In this document: piece by piece, positions 33,601 through 48,600 of the stretch
Position numbering within the stretch: position 1 is the first letter of the stretch
Layout: every line of letters starts with the position of its first letter
Assembly: GCF_014839805.1 (NCBI RefSeq)
Contig: NC_051139.1
Location: forward strand, 2,790,001 to 2,854,000
Direction of reading: 5' to 3'
Source: Manduca sexta
Taxonomy: Eukaryota; Arthropoda; Insecta; Lepidoptera; Sphingidae
Length of the DNA stretch: 64,000 nt
The notes under the pieces: model-generated
What the model was told of the DNA's origin: nothing
The model's database searches: none
Seen by the model: only the letters and a program-made list of their open reading frames with translations
Position numbers and translations under genes: made by a program

Positions 33601-36600
33601 ATTATTCGTAACTGCCTGGATATTTCGAAAGCGTTTCAAACTTGTTAACCGACTTCAAAAAAGGAGGAGGTTATCAATTCGACGTGAATGTTATTTTTTT
33701 TTAATATTATCAACAATCAACACCGATAAAGTTCGACGACTTAGTTAAAAATAAACTGGAATACCGCGATTTTCGTGTTAACTATGCTAATTGGTGAATA
33801 TTAATTTGTGACACCTGATTTTATATTGGTTTTGAAATTACATAATAAGTATAATACGCTTAAAGAATCCTTAGTTTCACGTCTCGTTTTGTTACTGATA
33901 GCTAATATAGGACAAAGCAGTGTAATAGACTTTGCAATAAGTTTAGGACAATTTTTATACACCTGCGTACACAGGTCTATATACTGAGCTAGTGGCGGTC
34001 TTACTAATTGCGAAGGCTCTACCAGATCTTGGCGAGGGCTTTTTACCCGATTGCTGAAGAAGGATCGTCTTTCTTCTTTTGCGCCCTTGCAATCACGAGG
34101 TCTTTCAAAGTGCAAGGCTGCTAATAACTAAATTAATAATTAATATTACACTTACGTTCCGGAATCTACTGTGAGGAAGTCTGTGTAAATCGTTAGCATC
34201 TGGCCGCCCAACACGTAGCCCAGCGCTGGGCCGACCACTGCCATCGTGTAGTAAACACCTGGAATAGACAAACTTGTTATATTCTATATATACTTGTACT
34301 AGATACAGAGCTCTCCTTTATTTTTCCAGAGAAAATGAACGTCACAAACAACGTGATACCTATAATTTAAAAAAAAGGGGTGGGATACGTTCTTAGATGG
34401 GTGAAATATATATCAGATCAGCAAAAAAAAATATAGTAAATGCCTTTAAAGGTAAGTATTTATAGTAAGTAAGTACTAAATAATAAACTTAAAGTAAAAT
34501 AATAATATTAAATAAAAACTTGAACTTCGAAACGGAAGTAAATGTCCTTGTCCTTTGTTACGAACCTTTATTTTACGTTCGTTTATAAATTGCAATAATT
34601 AATGTAAAGTATAATAAAAAAGATTAATTTCATGTTCCTAAATAGATTATTATCGAATTTTGAATCTGTTTAATTACGTAACTTTAACAAGAAACATATT
34701 ATACGCGAGTAAGCTATAAAAAATTACACAAACCCGCCTTTGGTCCCTGAAAGGGTAGGCAGAGGCACGACTAGTGCACCCATTTTCCGTAATGTGTAAA
34801 CCGTCCCATGGGACGTGAATCATATCATGATGTGATAGGGGGCGAGTCTACCTCCATATCGGGCACATATTCCAGACTCTGGGCTGACACTGCGTAGGTA
34901 AACCCAATATCACTGCAAGACTCGGGGATCAAACCCGAGACTTCAGCACTGCAGTCGTATCGTAATACAACTATGTACGTGTTATAAATTTAATTATTTA
35001 ATGTAATAATATTTCCTTTAACATTCAGCATTTAATAATAAATATTATTTTAGGTAATTTACGATCATATAGTAAAGAATTCGAAAATCTTTCGAAGAGT
35101 CAAGGTTGCCTCTTACATACTAAACTATTTATTTTATTCGGCCCCACTACATCTGATTGTTAGTGGAGTGGGGTCCAATGGAATGTCGACTGCCGAGTGA
35201 TGATTACCTCTCGACAGTCAACACAATTATGCTGGCTTGTTGAAACCGGATATACACAGGCTGATCCCAGCTGTTTAAGTAGAGCTGTAGGCATAACACA
35301 AAACAGAAAAGTTTTGTAAACTACAATTGTCCTGAGTAGTTTCGAATGGCGAAACTCGTATGCACTAAACGAGCAAATTCTTGCGGAAGATTCTTGCATA
35401 TTTTAAAGATTTTTTTTTTATGTAAACCAGTTTTTGCGAAGCGTGAGCGAGTGCGGAATATCCTCTGCACGCGACCAAAAATATTCTAGCTAAGATTTAT
35501 ATAAGCATAGGCCAGACTTGCTAACATTGATTTCCTTTTGTGATGGTTCTAAATCATGTGTTTTTTAGCTATAAGATGACTCAGCGCAGTACCAACTGTC
35601 CCTTGAAAGTCCCGTTGCTCCCACGTAGAACAGATATCCGTCAGGCTGTACCTACTTGCGCAAAAAAATGGTACCAGGACCCACCTGTGACACTCAACAG
35701 GAACTAATAAAATGTTTAACAAAAGCGAGATTTAAAAAAATCGTAAAATATAGGATTAATTAGATATGATCGGTAATCACTACAATACTTGAGCAAAATA
35801 TTCTTAGTTATTTGCTTTTCAAAGCAGGTTCATCCCGAACCATAATCTTTTATATCTAGATCTCCATTAGCACGCAATAACAGTGTCTCTACGGTATACC
35901 GGGTGAAGTGTTAAAACGCTCCCGGTATCGCGTTCCTTTATAAATCCATTCTCTCAACACGATGTTTTCACAGTTGAAAGCTGCAACTCACGGCGCGAGG
36001 GTGGTAACACACTGATAGATGGAAGCTAACTCAGCTATACTGCGACTTTGACTAGTAAGTCTTTCTTTCTATTTGCAATAGATAGGACTATGCAGAGCTA
36101 CGTTATGTTCTGAAGAAGCCGAATGAAATCGGAGGTCTCCACTGTCTGATTTGAAAACTTTGTTGTTCCGTTTCATGTAACTACTGAGGTTGTTTTGACT
36201 AAGTATTAGGTACGCATTTAATTTTCAACATTAATATTTTCGTTATTTTTGAAAGAATAACCATAATTAACTAATTTTAACATAACACATTAAATGTATA
36301 CTTCTATATTTAATAAAAGTAAACATAATTCTTTTATTTTAAAATTTGTCTTTTATAGCTTTCATTGTAACACGTGGCTAAGCGAGTTGAAATCTCTCGA
36401 TACCACAAGAGGCGCACACATCACGCCCCTTGCCGGCTCCTTCTGAATACCGTTCCCTTGTCCTCCGCGGCCACTTATCCTCGAGAGGGAAGCGAACTGA
36501 GAGCTCTGAATGGAGAAGCGGCTGTTACCAACGCTTTTATTTTTTTTCTCCTAAATTGCTATTTTCGTATGTGACACGGTCTCTATGGTGTTATAAATAC

Positions 36601-39600
36601 GTTTTCTTTTAGGTTTTGGCAGATTTATGATTCAAGTCAATTGCTGTTTTAAGTAAATAAACTTAGATAGACTTACATAGTCGTTCATTGCTTGAAATTT
36701 AGATAGTTAAGAGAGCTTTAAAGATCTTTTACTTAAGAGTACAGGTGTATGCAAGGATTATAACAGTTACCACAAAGTTAATACATATGTGTATAAAATG
36801 ACATGAAAGTTTCTTTACCTAAATTCTTTTCGTGTGCTATTATTTACAAAATTAGAAACATTTTATGACAGAATAAATTCATGTTATACATATAATTATA
36901 GTACAGCAGCTGTACTGGAAACTATTCATTTACCATATCCATCCATACCCCATCGCATGGGGTAAACGTGAACAATAGTATAACTTCGAAATCAACATTA
37001 ACCGGCATGCAGTTAATAGAGTTGCGACCGCAGAAATGCATTTAGAAGCATTTCCGACGCAGACGCCTCAACATACTCGATGCAAATAATCGTCTGCGGG
37101 CTGCGGTGTTGTGTGATTGACTTCAGGTGTTTGCCGCCGAAATTCTATTAATTCGTCTCGACTGTTAATAACGTTTCGCGAGACATACGCAATGCAATAT
37201 TACAGGAAATAGCTTAAACGTTAATAACTTTATGAGAAGAAAAATTAAAAAGGATTTTCAAAATGAAGGCGAGTAAGTTTTAAACAACGAACCTCTTTGC
37301 TTTCCAGACATGTATATAATTACCCTATTCCATATTCGAAATGTTCCCGTTTACCCCATTATGCGCGTAACTAAAGTATGAAGCTAAACAGCTCCTTAGT
37401 AAATGGAGTGCTGAGATTATAATGTGAGGCAATACAAGCGAGTGGTTTTCATGTTTATAGCCGGCCGCAGTACCGGACCGACCATTACCCCTTACGAGCA
37501 AGCCACATTATACCTTCATACGAGTGTTATATCAATGATTATTATATGACGCCGTGTTACGACGCCGGTCTTTTACAAAGTCGGGGTACGTTGGAACACT
37601 ACCCCATTCCGTTCAAGGACTTTTGTTGTAATAACTGTTTTAGCTTGTAATATATATTTAATGTTGACAGTAAAAGGCAATTTTAAATGTTTCCCGTTTT
37701 GATTTTACCGCTCCGTACACGTTTTCATTATCATCATTACTTTTTTCTAATACATAGTACTAAAATTATATTGTGATGAGTGTGTGTGTGTGCGTGTGTG
37801 TGTGTAAAAAAACAAATCTGAAATCTACAAATTACAAATCTAGGTCCATCTATCTGCCTTTTGAACAAAACATAATATACAATGATAAGCAATAAACCTG
37901 TAGTTATTATAAAAATAATTAAAACTCACCTAAATACACTGAAGACATCTTCTTAGAGACGTTTTCGTCTATGTAGGTGACGCCGAGGGTGAAGAGTGGT
38001 GTTGCGCCCGCGCCGTGGAGCAGCTGCGCGAACACGAACACCGCTACTGCCCACGAACCACCTTCTGAAGGGGTCGTGTCCTCGCATCGGCTTGACTGGA
38101 TAGTGGAAAATGAGTTGCTGATTAAAGAGGTTAGTGTTAAGGCAGTTCGGATTGTTTAATATTTTTTTAATTACTTGTGGCCAGAATGAGATAAAAACTG
38201 ATAAATTTAAGTAATTAAAAGGTTATGAAATTATTGCAATCTAAAAATAAATTCTTTAAAAGGCTGCAAACATAATTAAGTAAGAATTCTTTATGCAAGG
38301 AACGCTCGTGCACGTAAATTAAATAATTAAACTAAATCAACCTTGAATCACAATTCCTTAAAATAAAATCAAATACGAACGATAGAAAATATAACGTTAC
38401 CGTTCGATTAGGATTGCAAAGATCGTCCGTTTCGATGCTTGCTATCCTGTTAGGCGGTACGAGGAAGTGTGGCAGCGCGAAGAGTAGAGAACCAGTCCCC
38501 ATGAGCAGCACGCCCAGGCCGAGCCAGCGGGGCTTGGAGGAACCGCTCCTGCCGCCCAAATACGTTACCGGCGCCAGGCAAGCGAAGGAGGCCATGTCGT
38601 ATCTGTGACAATTACTCACTTTTTATCCTCTTGTTACTGAATCTTATGGTAAATACAGTAAAGGTAAAATATAGAATCCATTAAAGACGTTGTATTCCTC
38701 TGTAGTTCCACGATGGTCAGATTTATCATGCAAATTGAATAGGAACCCAATTCACAAGAAGAGCTTCTTTATCTGGTTCTACATCAAGTATACTATGGTC
38801 GCTTGCAGACTAGGAAATATTTTATTTCTCCCTCTACCAGCTCAGCAGATAGCAAGATGTTCAGCTTTCATTCTAGTCTGGTCAATTAAATTTTATGTCA
38901 TTCTACGAGCTTAGCAGACATACTTAGTTATCCTTCTCGCTTACCCTCCAGCGATGACTCCGGTTTGCATCGACCGCAACCCAAACCTCTTCTCTATGGT
39001 GGTGATTACCACGTTCACGAACCCGTTTACCACCATACCTGCAAACAGAAAAAATAGTTGATGAAACTTACATCTCTTCTTTTATGAATTAGAACTCGAT
39101 CTTTAAATTATTGTAATTGTGTAAATAGTTTTAGAATTTGTATACATTGGTAGAGTCACGCTGACAGCACGTATGTGACGGTTCGACCGGGTGCGTACCA
39201 CGGTCCCACAGAAGCCGTTGTGAAGAAGCAGTCCTGCTAGTTGCGTTTCTGATGATCAGAGACCAGTATGATTACTTATAGCCCAAATACTCTTTCCCGT
39301 AATATCCGTTTCTCCTCTTTCAAGGACCACACTTAGCAGGAGGCGCTAGTGATAACGTACTAGTACGTAACCTATCCATTCGCTTACCTAGCTACTGCTA
39401 TAAAAATACATTCAAAATTTATATAACTGTCAAATACTACGAAAATATATCTCGCCGCTCTACAATCCCTAAAACTTTATCAAACCAATCAAATATGGCC
39501 AACAATGAATCCATCGATAAATTCAGTACTGTCGAAGTCAATATCAATGAAATAAGAATAGGGTCATACAAAAATAAGCGGACGCATCGATGCCGGCGAT

Positions 39601-42600
39601 TAATGTTGCACGTCCGATCCGCACACGCCGGACGTTGCGACGGACCGACGGACCGACGGACGGCACAGAAATAGACTGGCGTGTGTCGATATCCATTATT
39701 TTCAGTTATTTTTTTCGCAACAATTAAATTGTAGATAGTTGAAATTGCTGGAGTTTTTTGAGATTTATATTAAAATTAGCTCGTGTTTACTTAGGGTTTA
39801 ATAGACGAATATCTTCACTATTTATTTGGCTTCATTCGTAAGCTAGAACCGAGTCTAAAATTGTATCCAAGACCTACGGGACGAGGATTATTAATTTTGC
39901 CATTAGAACAAATAAGCGATGCTTTACTATAATTTATCTCAGGTTAAAAAATATGTTTCAAAAATGTATTCATATGACAATACCGGCATATTATGTTCAG
40001 AATGTACTGTTAAACATTATCCATATTGCGGCATAATGGCTTTGTGTAAAAATTACCATAAATATTGCAAAGTTTTATCGAAGCAGGAAATGGGTTTACG
40101 CTACAATAAATACTAATTACAGTTTGTTTATGTTCATTTATGGTAAAATAATGTCTGTACGAAATTGTTTTAAAAGCATTACTCATAGCAAACCTACACT
40201 TTGGCCACTAATTGACAATCCAATGTCTCATGGTAATCATCATTGGCAATTCGTTTCATCCGTGAGGTTTAGTGTGGACTGAAATTGGTGATCTGACTTA
40301 TCAAAGCGATTTACAATTCTTTTCAATAACCGATCCCAATCTTAATCTTCAATCTGATTTGGGAATGACCCAATCAAAATAAGTTATTTGTCTAAATGTC
40401 AAGGAAACTTTGTTCCCATTGGTCTAGTTTTGAGATATATCGAAAAAAAATTGGGATCGTTAATTGAAAATGACGATTAATTAATAAGGGGTAAAGTTTA
40501 TATTCTTATAGGAAATATTTCTGAATACTTGAATCCGAATCTAATACATCTATTAAAAACCCTGTCTAAAGGAAAGATAACATTATCGTAATATCATAAC
40601 TTTTTACTCAGAAAGATTTTACACGGACGGAAGCACTATCAAAATCCAGTATCTATCATTTAAGTTAACATCGTTAGTAAAAGGTTTTTTCTAGTTAAGA
40701 AGTGTGAAAATTTAGCGAAAATAAATTATCGATTTACTTTAATATCATTTAAAGAAGGTATACTTATCGAAACTCCTGATTTGTAGTTACGCAGACGCAC
40801 GTTTCAAGCCGTCAGCCAGCACTTAATATTTACTACCATCTAGCTAAATAACACACTTAATCTGAGCTAAATGGAATACGCATAATAACTCTCGTAAATT
40901 TTATACAGATCGTATTCGGTATGAGAATCCATTAGCTAACCAATATTGTTTGTTCGCTAAACGGTCGCAAACAATAGGCCCTCGGCAGGCGGACCTCTAG
41001 ATACGGTACTAGGATGTCGAGTCACGTACAACCGAAAATATCGGCTTAGATCTGTGGCACAATGAGTGACGTAACAAAAAATAATATAATAATTTTATGT
41101 TTCAGTTATTTGTTTGTTCTTTATAAGGGTACGGTAAATTAACCTCATTGAACCTGATGGTAAGTGAAGTGGAGTCCAATAGAATGTCGATTAACGAGAA
41201 ATGATTATCCATCAACAGTCGACATAATTATGCCGGCCTATTGGAACTGGATATACACAAGCTGCTCCCGGGACGCGACACACTTACGTGAGCCACTATG
41301 GCAGGTAAGTGTTAAAACACTTTGTGTAAGCTGATCGCTATCCGGGCGGATATAAAACATATCCTACCACCAGCAAATTATCGTTTCAACAGTCCATTTT
41401 AAGTGATATGATGAAAATATCTTCCTCGTCGATTTCGGCAACGGCTACAGTAAAGCTAAATACGTGTTAACCATAACTGCCATTTAATTCCCGTTGTTCC
41501 TCCCTCCTATTTAGGAGTACAAATTACACCAAGTGGTTAGCAATCCGAATGTAGAAATAGAATCTGAGAACTCACGTTCCACAGCACAATCCTTTACATT
41601 GACCATTGTCTAGAAAAGATACTACACAGAACTAAAGCACATTATTACATTTATTTCTCGATTTCACACAGTAAATTCTGCTCCTTTGTCAAACTCGGGA
41701 TAGGGTGATTGGTTAATTACTTATTGGTTATTGGTTGTAAATATGGTATATGTTCTTAGTAATTAAATAAAGTTAGTAAAAAGATGTTATTGACATGAGT
41801 GTTTATTTCGGACTAAAGAGAAGTAACTATGGCAAACAAAACACAAATAGTTCTAAAAATAGAACATATAAAAAATAATAAGTCACGACGAAGGTTACAA
41901 TCTCCAACAGTTACCCACCCATCTGAACCAAGTCACTATGACGAGGACCCAGTTCTCGTCTTAGTAGCTTAGTTCAGATTTACTCCAGCATACTTATTAA
42001 AAGCCGATGACCTTCTTTGATGCATGTGAGTAGGCAACGGCTACCTTAAGGCGATCCCCCCAGCAGAACGACGTACTAATCGTAATTTTAGAAGCAATGT
42101 TTTTAAAAGAAATATATATCAAACACTTATTTTTACAATATTGTTATCTTTACTTTGATTGTTTAAGTATTTTATAATGTAGATATTGTTTCATAAATTT
42201 AATTATGGAAATGACACTATAATTATTGATTCCGTGCATCTCCTCCTTAAGTACACATCATTTTAATTTGCAACCAACACTCCATAATTTAATAAGGAAT
42301 ATTTCGATAGTTTAAACTTTCCAAAAGAAATTAAATTGATTAAATTATCCGTAAAACTTTACATATTGCCGCCGTAACGCGTGTGCCGTTAATGAATGAA
42401 ACAAATTCTCAAGGCCATTTGCTCGAAGAGGGCCTTAAGTAGATTGTCACACTGTCCATAATTGATTACCCCCATATTAACCTAAATTTTGCACGCTCGG
42501 TGTACCAACAACCTCCTAAGCTCCTTTCATAAGGTTTGCAAACGAATAGCCCAAGTATTTTACTGAATGCTGTTAGAGGTGTAAAGGATGATTAATTAGA

Positions 42601-45600
42601 TGAAAAATGCAATGTCATACTCTTTGCGCTATAAATCAAGTTCTTTAGTTGTTTACAAAGTATTTTTAATAAAAAGATACATTTCGAAAAGGGTAACTGA
42701 GCTGATTACCTCGAAATCAGAAAGGCCATTGCGGATAGTCATTATTAAAGAGTTAAAACTATAAATATAATAATTCGATTGCTGTTCGCACAGATAACTT
42801 GTCATCCAGTTTAATTCGGTATCGATTTTAGTACTTATTGATTTTGTTTCATTTAACTTTGCATCTGCGACATTAGTTTTAGGAACACTATCCTTTGCCC
42901 GGTTTGAAACCCTTGTTATAAAAAATAAACTAAATTAAAAATAAATGGCAAGAAATTTTCTCAATTACAATAAAGATATTCTAAATTTAAAAGTACGACT
43001 CAAAATGAGATATAAGTATTCACATTACAAACGAAATTAATTTACCAAAATGAAGCCATGGTCAGAATGATTCCGATGCTAATATAATATGTACAGACTA
43101 CAGAGGCTTGTTTCGATCCGGCAGAATGCACTAACATAATGATATAATCGGCTTGTCGAAGGATTACTCGATATGAAAAGGTGCATCTGACAAATTTAAA
43201 TTCATAAGCGTATTTGTTTGATGGTATTGTGATATTGAGCTTAAAATAAATGTATTCGTTCTTTAATTAAGTAATTGGTGTGTTGTCTCAAATAGCTAAG
43301 TTTAATGCTGATTTATAAACCTTTTTGATAAAGAGTAGGTAGGTACATTTTTATGAGGAGATTCATTGATATATTAAAATGACTATTACACACACATACA
43401 CTCACGCTTTTTATGCCCGAAAGGGTAAGGAGAGGCGGACCTGATGCACCTACTTTCCGCCTTGTTTATCTCGTCCCATGACGAGATATGGTGCAAGCCT
43501 ATTGCCATATCAAACGCAAATTCCAGACTCCTGGCTAATACTGAGTAGAAAAACCCAATATCACTTTGTGCGAACCGGGAACGAACCCGAGACCTCAACA
43601 TTGCAGTCATACCGTAATACAACTACGTCAATGAGGCATGAATATTATTTTTCTTATTGTATTACTGTATCATCGTATTATGGTCACGTGACGAACAGCG
43701 AGTAGGTCGTTCGACTGGCAGTAAGCTAGTAATATCTACGTTTATTCACACAAAAACATTACCCAAACCCTTCTAATTGTCACACCACACGCTCGTCATA
43801 CTAAGCCATTCATTGTCTCATAATTCCTAAAATAACTTAGAGTTCAATGTCCCATGACAGATCAATATAAGAAGTCACAACTAAACTAACTAAAGGCACA
43901 AAAAAAGTTATTATTATTTATGGGAAAAGAAACCCTAATATGTTAAATGTAAAAATCCATGAATGCATTCGTAACAGTACTTAAAACAAACAGTCCAAAG
44001 AAACAAAGGAAATCCTAGTTACACTAAGACTAATAGCCGTGTCCGTCTGGAATCCAAACTGATGTAAGGTATTACGGGATCGGCGACTAAACCCCGGGAA
44101 ACAATAAAAATGTTCCGGCCCGCGGTGCGGTCCCGGGCATGTTGATGTATGGACGCAGCGCGCCGCAGATTTGTGGCTGGCCGTATGTTTTATCTGGCTA
44201 ATTAATTTATTGGCGTAATAAGGAACGTACCGCTAGTTCAATTGTGGGTGCATTTTTGTTATAACTATCAACTGTCTGGAGTGAATGATTTCATGCCAAG
44301 AATGTTCGACTTTATAATGAGAATATTAATTGTTCATTAAAGTCACAAAATTCAAAACTTGAATTCTTGAGAATGTTATGATGTTTATAAATTATATTCG
44401 CTGATATGAGTATACCTAACCTGAAAGATCATATCGTAGTAGAGGCCCTTGTCCAACTGTATAAAAATTACAAGAATTTAATTAATTATTTTCATTATAC
44501 TTATTACAAAAAGTGTAACAACTTAATGCCTTTTTAACAGTCTCTTATTAAAATCATATTTTTTCCTTATCCGTTTAAAAAATTCCCACCGTTCCGCTAA
44601 AAATCTTTTCACATAATTCTAATTCCGTAACTAAGCAACAGTAAAAAACATAGCATTCTAATACTTTAACCCTCATAAGCCCCCTACGCGTTTCCAGGCA
44701 AAAACAAACGCTTAAGACATTAACTGAGTCGCAGCTAATCCATGCCAAGCCAAGTTTCACGGCAGTTAGCACCTGAACCACGGTACAAGCGCAGTTGATT
44801 CCATTACACGCGCGACTAATTTGACGAAGTACTTTGATTGGAAGTTGAAGTTTCAAGTGGCGAAACTACTCGTAGCCAGGTTTGCCGGTTTTTGCATACT
44901 TGAGTGATGCGGGCGTATTATGGTTTTAGAGTTTGATGAGGCTCAATAGCTAAGCATTAAATGCATTAAAAGTTCCTTCGATTTTTAAAATTTGTCAGGG
45001 ATTCCAATTTTTTTTTTTTTTTTTTGTGTACTGGATTATCTTGCCATTGTGGTAATAAATTAAACCAAATACTTGTCATTACCTTTGTTAAAATTATGTT
45101 TAAAGTTATCCAATAATAACGAATATTTTTCCTAAACATCCCAGTTTTTGATTATTATGTAGTTTAGTGTCAATATAGCATGTGCGTGAGTGTATTTCTG
45201 AATGAAAGTGTGATGCCACTGTGAAAAATTTACTTACAGTAATAGTAGTGGCACTAGAGCGTAAAGAAAATAAAAATTACTTTATATTGATATTTCTCTT
45301 GTTCGAAAATTAAACTTTAATTATAAATTGACGATTTCGAGTTCAAGTTATTTTTAAGAAGATAAGTATATGGTTTAATTTAGTAACGCAATGATTTAAT
45401 GAACTAGTATAACTAAATAATATACATCTACATATTAAGTAAGTCGGAATAATATTGCTATCTTGGCGTACGCTGCCTAAACCGTTGGAGTTAGACAAAG
45501 ATGATGTACCGACTACCGTAGGATTGTTTCTCTTAAATAGTTCTAAATAAACGTCCGCAACAGCATATACCTTTTATGTGGAAGCCACTATGACCAAAAT

Positions 45601-48600
45601 AGTGAGCCATAAGTATAATTAAATCGGATACTTTTTTTAGCAGGACTTTTATTCCGGAACACTCCTTCACGCGGGCCAAGCCGCGAGCAAAAGCTAGTTT
45701 TTTATAAATAGGAAATAATCTTAGTACGACAAGGTGCTTAAATGATTAGAACTATTGAATAAATCTCTAACTGGTACTTTACGTAGGAAACACACGGTTG
45801 ACTGGTCCTCGAGGGCGGAGGCAGTGATATCGACCTTATTGGAGTTTGAGAGCTAATGAAATTTAACTGTTTAAGTGTTTCCATTACAATAAGTGGAGAG
45901 GGAAGGATCTATTGCAGATATTGAAAAGGAGAATAAAATATTCACGTTTAAGTCTAAAATCTTGATTTTACACAAAGTTTTCAAGATGTCGCTATAAGTC
46001 GGTAAAGGAATTTTTGACAGAAATTGAATAAAACGTCCAGAAAAGTACTAAAATAAAATTTTCACTGATACGGTCGTAGAAATTGCAGCATTCCGTTTTT
46101 AGCCGACTAAGCAATATGTTCAGTTCCGTTGGATTTTATCAATCACTGATATGAATCTTTTCCTCCATCACAGCACCTATGACGACCCATTTCATTTTGA
46201 AGATTGATTTCTTACACCTTACTCTTAATCACAACATCAATCCACGTGTACGTTAAAAATGTATACTTCTCATTCTACAAACATTAAAGACTCTATTCAA
46301 AATGTAATTTATAGTAAATTTAAATGTTTCTGATAAGTAAAGAATGTTAGGTATTTCATTAACTAATATTAAATTTAGAATCTCCCGAACTCAAAGCAGG
46401 TGCAGTTTGCCTACTCTACCGTGCAAAAAAAATATATAATTCCTAACCTCTTTCGGTAGGGTATTTGGCGTGTAACGAACACTGGCCATTTTTATAGAAA
46501 AGATATTTCCTGACATCGGCTGAGTGTATCGGACAGTTTTTAAACTGTTCGCTTACCAACCTCATATACTTGGCACGGCGGGAGCTTCAGCTGCATTCAC
46601 ACCGATCTTAACCGCCCTAAAAATATGATTAAATAAAGTATACATTTTTTATTGATGTAAAATAATAATATTTGAAATCTGTTATAGGAATTTATAGGTT
46701 TACAGATCTTAGGTATAACAGATTCGTATATTCACAGTCATTATTCTGAATCACATTAAGAATAATAAGTTGATTAAAAAGCATTCTTCAAGTCAAAATA
46801 AATATAATTTACGCCATAAAATATCTTCCACATTTATAATTTCTATTAATTATTCTATATTCAATAATTGGAATGGATTATAACCGTATCTTTATCATTA
46901 TAAAAGTAATAAATAAGTACCTACATTTGCTCCCGGTGCAACCAAGGCGCGCGATTTCACGAATCGCTGGACTCCAAGTGGGACGTTACTAGGATCCTGC
47001 TAATAATCGGGAATGCTACCTATGATATGTTCAATAGTTGTTTATTAACTGCTATAACGGCTGGTCGGACAAGGAACGCTTATTGCTTTTTATTAACGAT
47101 CAAACTTCCTCGGCAAGATGATTGCAACTTACATTATTTGCTTTTGCTGATATAAATATTGATTGTGTTCCGTATAGGCTAGTTAGCATGTGCTTACCTA
47201 AGGCCTCTATGAAGATTCTATTTACTATAAAAAGTGTACGAGTATTAGAAACAAAATAATGTTAGGCAGTAACTTACTGAAAACACTTACAAAATTTCAA
47301 CACGATTTAAAAATAATGCCAACTCGACTTTCCCGCCAAATCCCATGCATAACATTTTGTTTACACAAATTACAAAAGTGTTCAAAAGCCACAGCCCACA
47401 ACCCTAAAAACTAATTTAAAAATATTTTTAACATTAAAATATCCTTTTAATTTACATCTAATCTTATTTCCTGGCCGTCCCTTTGAGGGCAGTGCGTTGC
47501 CTAAATTCAAACGGGAAATACCATAAAATTCTGTTAATACCAACGCTGTCAGCCCTCGGTTGGCAACCTCTGACACCGGCAACTTTTTTAATTAATTCCA
47601 CCCAGAGGTGCCAAACTAATTAACGTGTGTAAATTAACGCGTCACAACTTTTGATTAATACATTGCATTATTTAAACTTCTCAAAGTCTTATAAGTTTCG
47701 AACAAGACCACATTGAGTAAAATCCTGTTTACAAAGAGACTGCAAAAACGTCGCAAACTTATATCTTTGGACGTCTTCCTTATTTCATTTTAGATTCCAT
47801 ATTGGTATTTGCATATGCGAATGTAAATTTGATTTAAGATATTGTCCGTCTTTGTGCCTTGGAACGGAGAGATGTCCACTTCAGATTTACGATATTGAGA
47901 TGAAGTAAACGATAAGTCGGACATAGGAAGCAGTTTAAAAATTGTTCCGATTTTACAGAACCAACGCATAAGTAGAGGGAGGATATTTTAAATACTTATT
48001 CATAAATAGTATCTAGAATATAAGAATTTAATTGACGTACAAAAGTCTTTCTAATTTACCTCTGAAAGAATCGTAGTATAAGCAAAGGAATCATAATCTA
48101 TTCAGCCCAAAATTTTAAAAACAGTCATTCCATTTTAAAATTCTGCATAAAATCAACTAAAACAAATTCACATTTATATTTCTCATCGGCCATTAGCGGT
48201 TTAAACCGTTAATTACATCGGAATATCCCAAGGCGTAAAACACTTACGGTAGGTTTTTGTTTAGTCTAGGTAAACAAAGAGCTCCAACTTCGCCATAACT
48301 TAGCCGGGACTTGCAGGTGAGGAGCGCACCTCATTTAACTTCGGACATTTTTATCGTTTCTCATTTAGTTTTTAACTTAATGCAGTTAGAAAAAGTACAA
48401 CAAGTTTCAAGCTTTTAATTAGTATTGAACGTTGTTTTCCCTAGTACTGGATTACTTTGAGAGTGAAGCGCACCTTGCAGAGCAACAAAATATTTTGTGC
48501 TGAATCATTATTGTTTTTGAATATTTAAAAATGGAAAAGGAACATACGTTCGCAATATAATATTATAATTATTATTCTCTACAAATCTTAATATTATTTC

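Larger units (their letters stand above)
34986..37929. other. Oatp intron
   Basis: No coding sequence recognised. Contains a family C repeat at 35148-35280, an exact POU octamer ATGCAAAT at 37080-37087 in a GC-richer block (37010-37150), and a (GT)n run at 37773-37805. Confidence 0.55.
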
